Of a stretch of 37,214 bases of DNA, positions 34,513-37,214 are shown piece by piece. Source of the stretch: Clostridia bacterium (GTDB lineage: Bacteria; Bacillota; Clostridia; Oscillospirales; Acutalibacteraceae). How positions within the stretch are numbered: position 1 is the first letter of the stretch; the number at the start of each line of letters is the position of its first letter. Position numbers and translations under genes: made by a program. The notes beneath the pieces are model-generated. The model saw only the letters and a list, made by a program, of their open reading frames with translations. It had not been told where the DNA came from and ran no database searches. The DNA lies in contig JAKSQX010000011.1 in assembly GCA_024403955.1 (NCBI GenBank), positions 1 through 37,214 on the forward strand, read 5' to 3'.

Positions 34513-35629
34513 TTTTATTCCTCCTTTTCGGTAATTGTTGTGTAATGCAGTGGATGTTGCCACCACCATAAGCTATTTCCTCAGTCCTGACACCAACTAT
34601 GTCATATCCAGGAAATATCTCCGCTGCTTGTCTCATAGCAAGTTCGTCATTTTCATCTCCAAACTGAGGCAAGATGATCGCACCATTAGTAATTAAGAAA
34701 TTCATATATGAAGCGATTGACACCTCGCCATTGGCGCGTGGCAGCGTTTCTTCGGAGAAATCTATAGTCTCCGCTCCGTGGAGGTAGCACGGAGACTTTG
34801 TGAGACACAGTTTATGGACTTTAAGTTTTCTGCCACGCGCATCGTAGGAGTTACATAAGGTTTTGTAAGCTGCCTGTGCCTGATCATAGAACGGATGATT
34901 TGGATCATCCGTATAGATGCAAGCCACCTCACCAGGCCTTACAAAACAGGCCACATCATCAATATGACCATTCGTCTCGTTCGGATCAATTCCATCATCA
35001 ATCCAGATGATTTTGTCTACGGAAAGATATTCCATTAACATGTCTTCTATTTGGGATTTAGAAAGTGAAGGGAAGTTCCTGCCAGAATTTTCATTTAATA
35101 GACACATTTTTGTAGACAAAAGTGTTCCCTGGCCATCAACATGAATTGATCCGCCCTCAAGAATAAAGTCCTGCGTTTTGTATGAATCAACATCGAGAAG
35201 TTCACACACTTTTCTTGCAACCGCATTATCTTTATCCCACGGGAAATAAAGACCATCGACAAGACCGCCCCAGGCGTTGAATTCCCAGTCAATGCCCCTT
35301 ACCTCTCCCGTTATGTCATTGACGACAAAAGTCGGTCCGCAGTCGCGCACCCACGCGTCGTCACTGGACATCTCAACAACTCTGATACTCGGTAACAGTC
35401 TAGCTCTCGCGTTCTCATATTGAGACGCAGATACGAGCATCGTCACCCTCGTATATCTTGAGATTGCCTCGGCAACATCGGCATATGCCTTCTGCGCCGG
35501 TTTTGCACCTGCTCTCCAGTTATCCTGACGTTCAGGCCAAATCATAAATATTTCTTCTTGTTTTTCAAACTCACCCGGCATACGAAAACCGTCTCGCCTA
35601 GGAGTTGTTCCATAAATTCTTTTTGCCAT
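34496..35629 (-). CDS. aguA: Agmatine deiminase
   Basis: The 377-residue enzyme starts at the ATG complementing 35629; a GTG 9 nt upstream lies inside the ribosome site AAGGAGTG, so it is not the start. The enzyme converts agmatine to N-carbamoylputrescine and ammonia. Catalytic features are [38 protein letters not shown] and the nucleophilic Cys in [11 protein letters not shown] near residue 365. It overlaps the antiporter gene by 32 nt at its start and the carbamoyltransferase gene at its end. Confidence 0.96.
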   Translation of the reverse strand: MAKRIYGTTPRRDGFRMPGEFEKQEEIFMIWPERQDNWRAGAKPAQKAYADVAEAISRYTRVTMLVSASQYENARARLLPSIRVVEMSSDDAWVRDCGPTFVVNDITGEVRGIDWEFNAWGGLVDGLYFPWDKDNAVARKVCELLDVDSYKTQDFILEGGSIHVDGQGTLLSTKMCLLNENSGRNFPSLSKSQIEDMLMEYLSVDKIIWIDDGIDPNETNGHIDDVACFVRPGEVACIYTDDPNHPFYDQAQAAYKTLCNSYDARGRKLKVHKLCLTKSPCYLHGAETIDFSEETLPRANGEVSIASYMNFLITNGAIILPQFGDENDELAMRQAAEIFPGYDIVGVRTEEIAYGGGNIHCITQQLPKRRNKNVKFL

Positions 35630-36962
35630 TTTTTCCACTCCTTATAAAAATTAAAATTTCACCAATTACGATACAGACAACCGATCCTATGAGAATCGGC
35701 ACATCAGATGTCACCGTGAAGATTATCGCTAAAAAAATCAATGTCATTGGAACTATGGTAAATAACACATTCATCACATCACCACCTGGCACTTTGAAAG
35801 GCCTTTCCCTTTTCGGATCAGATTCACGTAGTTTCAAAAAAGCCGGGAACACTGGCAAATAACTCATAAGGAACAAAACCAGGTTCAAAGCAAAGAAACT
35901 CCAGAACAATGATGAATCAGGAAATAGGAACTTGATTAAAACGCCAAGTATTACAACAACGCTTGCGACTATACCATTAAGAAATGCAGCTCCGACTGGC
36001 ACGCCAGTTTCTTTGTTTCTCTTTGCAAAATAAGCTGGCATATCTCCATTGTCGGCAGCATATGCAGCTGTTGAATTGACACCCATGGACCAAGAAATCA
36101 TATTTCCAAAAAGCGTCACCACAAAGAGCAGAGCAAATAATGTAATTAAAAATCCATCCTCTTTGCCAGTCATAAGGGTAAGTGCGTCAATAAGGCCCGT
36201 GTCAGCCTCAATATTTTTTGCCTCAACTGCAGCACCTACACCAAATCCGCTGATTAAATAGATGGCAGCTATGACTATCCCGCCAACAATTATGGCTTCC
36301 GGAATCTGTTTTTTTGGATTTGTCATGTTTTCTGAATAGGTACAGATGATTTCAAATCCCAACATATTAAATATGATTACGGATATAAACCCAGTGCTGC
36401 TTAGATCAAACGATGGTAAAAACGATTTATAAGTAAGTTCATTTGCAAAACCATTTTTAATACCAAAATAAATTCCAAGGCCACCAACTGTTAATGCTAG
36501 AAGAACTTTGATTGCCGCACTCACATTAAGAATTAAGATGTTGTCACTAATTGGTGAAAAAGTAATCAAAGTAACTATCCAAATAAATGCCAATTGAATC
36601 GCAAGACTTGCTGCCCACCCAAAAGAAACGCCAAATGCAATCTCTAAAAGCTCCGGGGTAAACACAGCAAGGCTTGCCATCCAGAGTGGGAAGTTAAGCC
36701 AATACCACCATGCTGCCCTTGCTCCCCATTTAGTGTCAGGGAAAGCTTTGTTTATCCAATCATATATTCCTCCATCTCCCTCATATGTAGTTCCAAGTTC
36801 AGAAGCTATGAGTCCATAAGGAATTAGGAAAAATATAAACATAAATATCCACCAGAAAAACTGACTGTTGCCAAGTGCCGCCACCGGTGCTGCCGCCTCA
36901 GCGACAAAGACAACACAAATTACTGATAGGATCACACTAAATAAGTTAAATTTTTTCGTCAT
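35598..36962 (-). CDS. aguD: APC-family agmatine/putrescine antiporter
   Basis: This 454-residue transporter starts at the complement of 36962 with AAGGAGG in front. About 12 membrane helices are evident. The amino acid-polyamine-organocation marks include GEGGIYD-like EGDGGIYDWINKAFP, NMLGFEIICTYSENM in helix 6, and the SWSMGVNSTAAYAADNG block. Its place at the head of the operon supports exchange of agmatine for putrescine, which would complete an ATP-yielding pathway. The amino acid residues setting specificity cannot be read by eye. Confidence 0.88.
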   Translation of the reverse strand: MTKKFNLFSVILSVICVVFVAEAAAPVAALGNSQFFWWIFMFIFFLIPYGLIASELGTTYEGDGGIYDWINKAFPDTKWGARAAWWYWLNFPLWMASLAVFTPELLEIAFGVSFGWAASLAIQLAFIWIVTLITFSPISDNILILNVSAAIKVLLALTVGGLGIYFGIKNGFANELTYKSFLPSFDLSSTGFISVIIFNMLGFEIICTYSENMTNPKKQIPEAIIVGGIVIAAIYLISGFGVGAAVEAKNIEADTGLIDALTLMTGKEDGFLITLFALLFVVTLFGNMISWSMGVNSTAAYAADNGDMPAYFAKRNKETGVPVGAAFLNGIVASVVVILGVLIKFLFPDSSLFWSFFALNLVLFLMSYLPVFPAFLKLRESDPKRERPFKVPGGDVMNVLFTIVPMTLIFLAIIFTVTSDVPILIGSVVCIVIGEILIFIRSGKNGKKNLWNNS

Positions 36963-37007
36963 CGTTTCAGACCTCCTTTTTGTACCTCAACGATACAAAA
37001 ACCAACT

Positions 37008-37068
37008 TTCCAAACTCAAACCAATATCTTCCAAATTCAAACCAAAGTTTCCAAACTGGACGATTTGG
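37008..37068 (-). repeat. Three tandem 20-21 nt repeats with TTCCAA
   Basis: Units begin at 37008, 37029 and 37049. The first two read TTCCAAA(C/T)TCAAACCAA; the third keeps TTCCAAACT then diverges. The spacing of about two helical turns puts the sites on one face of DNA, as in regulator arrays. They lie 46-106 nt upstream of the antiporter start. Confidence 0.75.
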
Positions 37069-37110
37069 TCTAATATTGGAAGACCTTCCAATCTCTAATC
37101 AAATCGTCCA
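37057..37110. promoter_or_regulatory. 54-nt two-level dyad upstream of the agmatine operon
   Basis: Outer arms TGGACGATTTG (37057-37067) and CAAATCGTCCA (37100-37110) and inner arms ATTGGAAG (37075-37082) and CTTCCAAT (37085-37092) share exactly the same centre. The two 7-nt gaps both end in TCTAAT. Together with the repeats it suggests operators for a dimeric or tetrameric regulator. Confidence 0.75.
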
Positions 37111-37139
37111 AATTTCGCCCAAAGCTTCCGAAAATAAGC

Positions 37140-37159
37140 AAAAAAAGAGCCCAGCAAAA
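37140..37159 (-). other. Left flank of IS copy 2: half terminator
   Basis: Read on the minus strand, TTTT, GCTGGGCTC and a run of seven T form the right arm and U-tract of a terminator. The other arm is expected beyond the IS. The element begins directly after the loop bases. Confidence 0.55.
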
Positions 37160-37214
37160 GTGAAGGTGTAAGATGAAAGTAGACACTTAAAAAAGTGTCT
37201 ACTTTCTTTTTTTG
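37160..37214 (+). mobile_element. IS3-family insertion sequence, copy 2 (left end only)
   Basis: These 55 nt to the window end are identical to 30125-30179, in the same orientation, and include the terminal repeat and the internal terminator hairpin with seven T. The rest of the element lies outside the window. Confidence 0.93.

Larger units (their letters stand above)
36963..37159. other. Upstream region of the agmatine operon
   Basis: This gap has no gene. It holds tandem 20-21 nt repeats, a two-level dyad, and at its right end (37140-37159) an A-tract plus GAGCCCAGC and AAAA abutting the second IS. No convincing -35/-10 pair for the minus-strand operon was found, so the promoter may be activator-dependent or altered by the nearby IS. 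Confidence 0.6.

Noticed and set aside
37008-37068. Possible CRISPR-like array
   Set aside because: Units are only 20-21 nt, tandem with no spacers, and there are no cas genes.
37057-37110. Guanidine-type riboswitch (ACGA near paired arms)
   Set aside because: The ACGA bases are in the stem rather than in a hairpin loop, so the mini-ykkC pattern is not met.
36980-37171. Open frame of 63 codons across the region upstream of the agmatine operon
   Set aside because: It is a by-product of the TTCCAA repeats and A-rich DNA; it has no ribosome site and runs into the IS end.

Overview
The window looks like chromosome of an anaerobic, low-to-moderate GC Firmicute, most likely a gut-type Clostridia. 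The signs are GGAGG-type ribosome binding sites with several GTG and TTG starts, many Cys-anchored lipoproteins, perfect sigma-A-like promoters, A/T-flanked intrinsic terminators, and strictly anaerobic chemistry (radical SAM enzymes, an aldehyde ferredoxin oxidoreductase with a polyferredoxin, superoxide reductase). No rRNA, tRNA or CRISPR array was seen.

Region 1 (1-17987) is one uninterrupted plus-strand run of 16 genes with short gaps or overlaps, ending at a strong terminator. It starts with a small lipoprotein of the molybdopterin-oxidoreductase fold. Next come an XdhC-family Moco-handling protein, a metallophosphoesterase lipoprotein, a radical SAM protein abutting an unknown protein, and a heterodimeric ABC exporter. 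Three consecutive lipoproteins follow (rhodanese-like; possibly FMN-binding-like; a 963-residue protein with about five degenerate molybdopterin-oxidoreductase repeats). The run ends with a pterin cofactor set: moaA, moaE-like, mogA/moaB-like, moeA, a moeA with a C-terminal periplasmic-binding-protein-like domain, and moaC. The layout suggests cofactor synthesis coexpressed with an extracytoplasmic lipoprotein module of unknown function, which is the best candidate here for an undescribed system.

Region 2 (17986-26204) holds an orphan family 5 solute-binding lipoprotein (minus), rmuC, a GH3 glycosidase, a membrane protein with a degenerate M28-peptidase-like domain (minus), and a secreted surface protein with an internal duplication behind a consensus promoter.

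Region 3 (26205-30124) is the tungsten/molybdenum enzyme locus. It has a ThiF/MoeB-like activating enzyme (minus), a MoaD/ThiS-like sulfur carrier ending in GGG, an AOR-family oxidoreductase, and a polyferredoxin with six [4Fe-4S] motifs. The first region makes the cofactor; the E1/sulfur-carrier pair here probably supplies the dithiolene sulfur, since no other moaD is visible; AOR uses the cofactor and passes electrons to the polyferredoxin.

Region 4 (30125-37214) is a mobile-looking block. An IS3-family element (30125-31592) and the first 55 nt of a second copy in the same orientation (37160 to the window end) bracket a 5.6-kb cargo. The cargo contains a membrane-anchored XRE regulator plus superoxide reductase, and a complete agmatine deiminase pathway (antiporter, agmatine deiminase, putrescine carbamoyltransferase, carbamate kinase) that makes ATP from agmatine. 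All three visible IS flanks resemble half of a transcription terminator, suggesting an element that targets terminator hairpins and later recombined.
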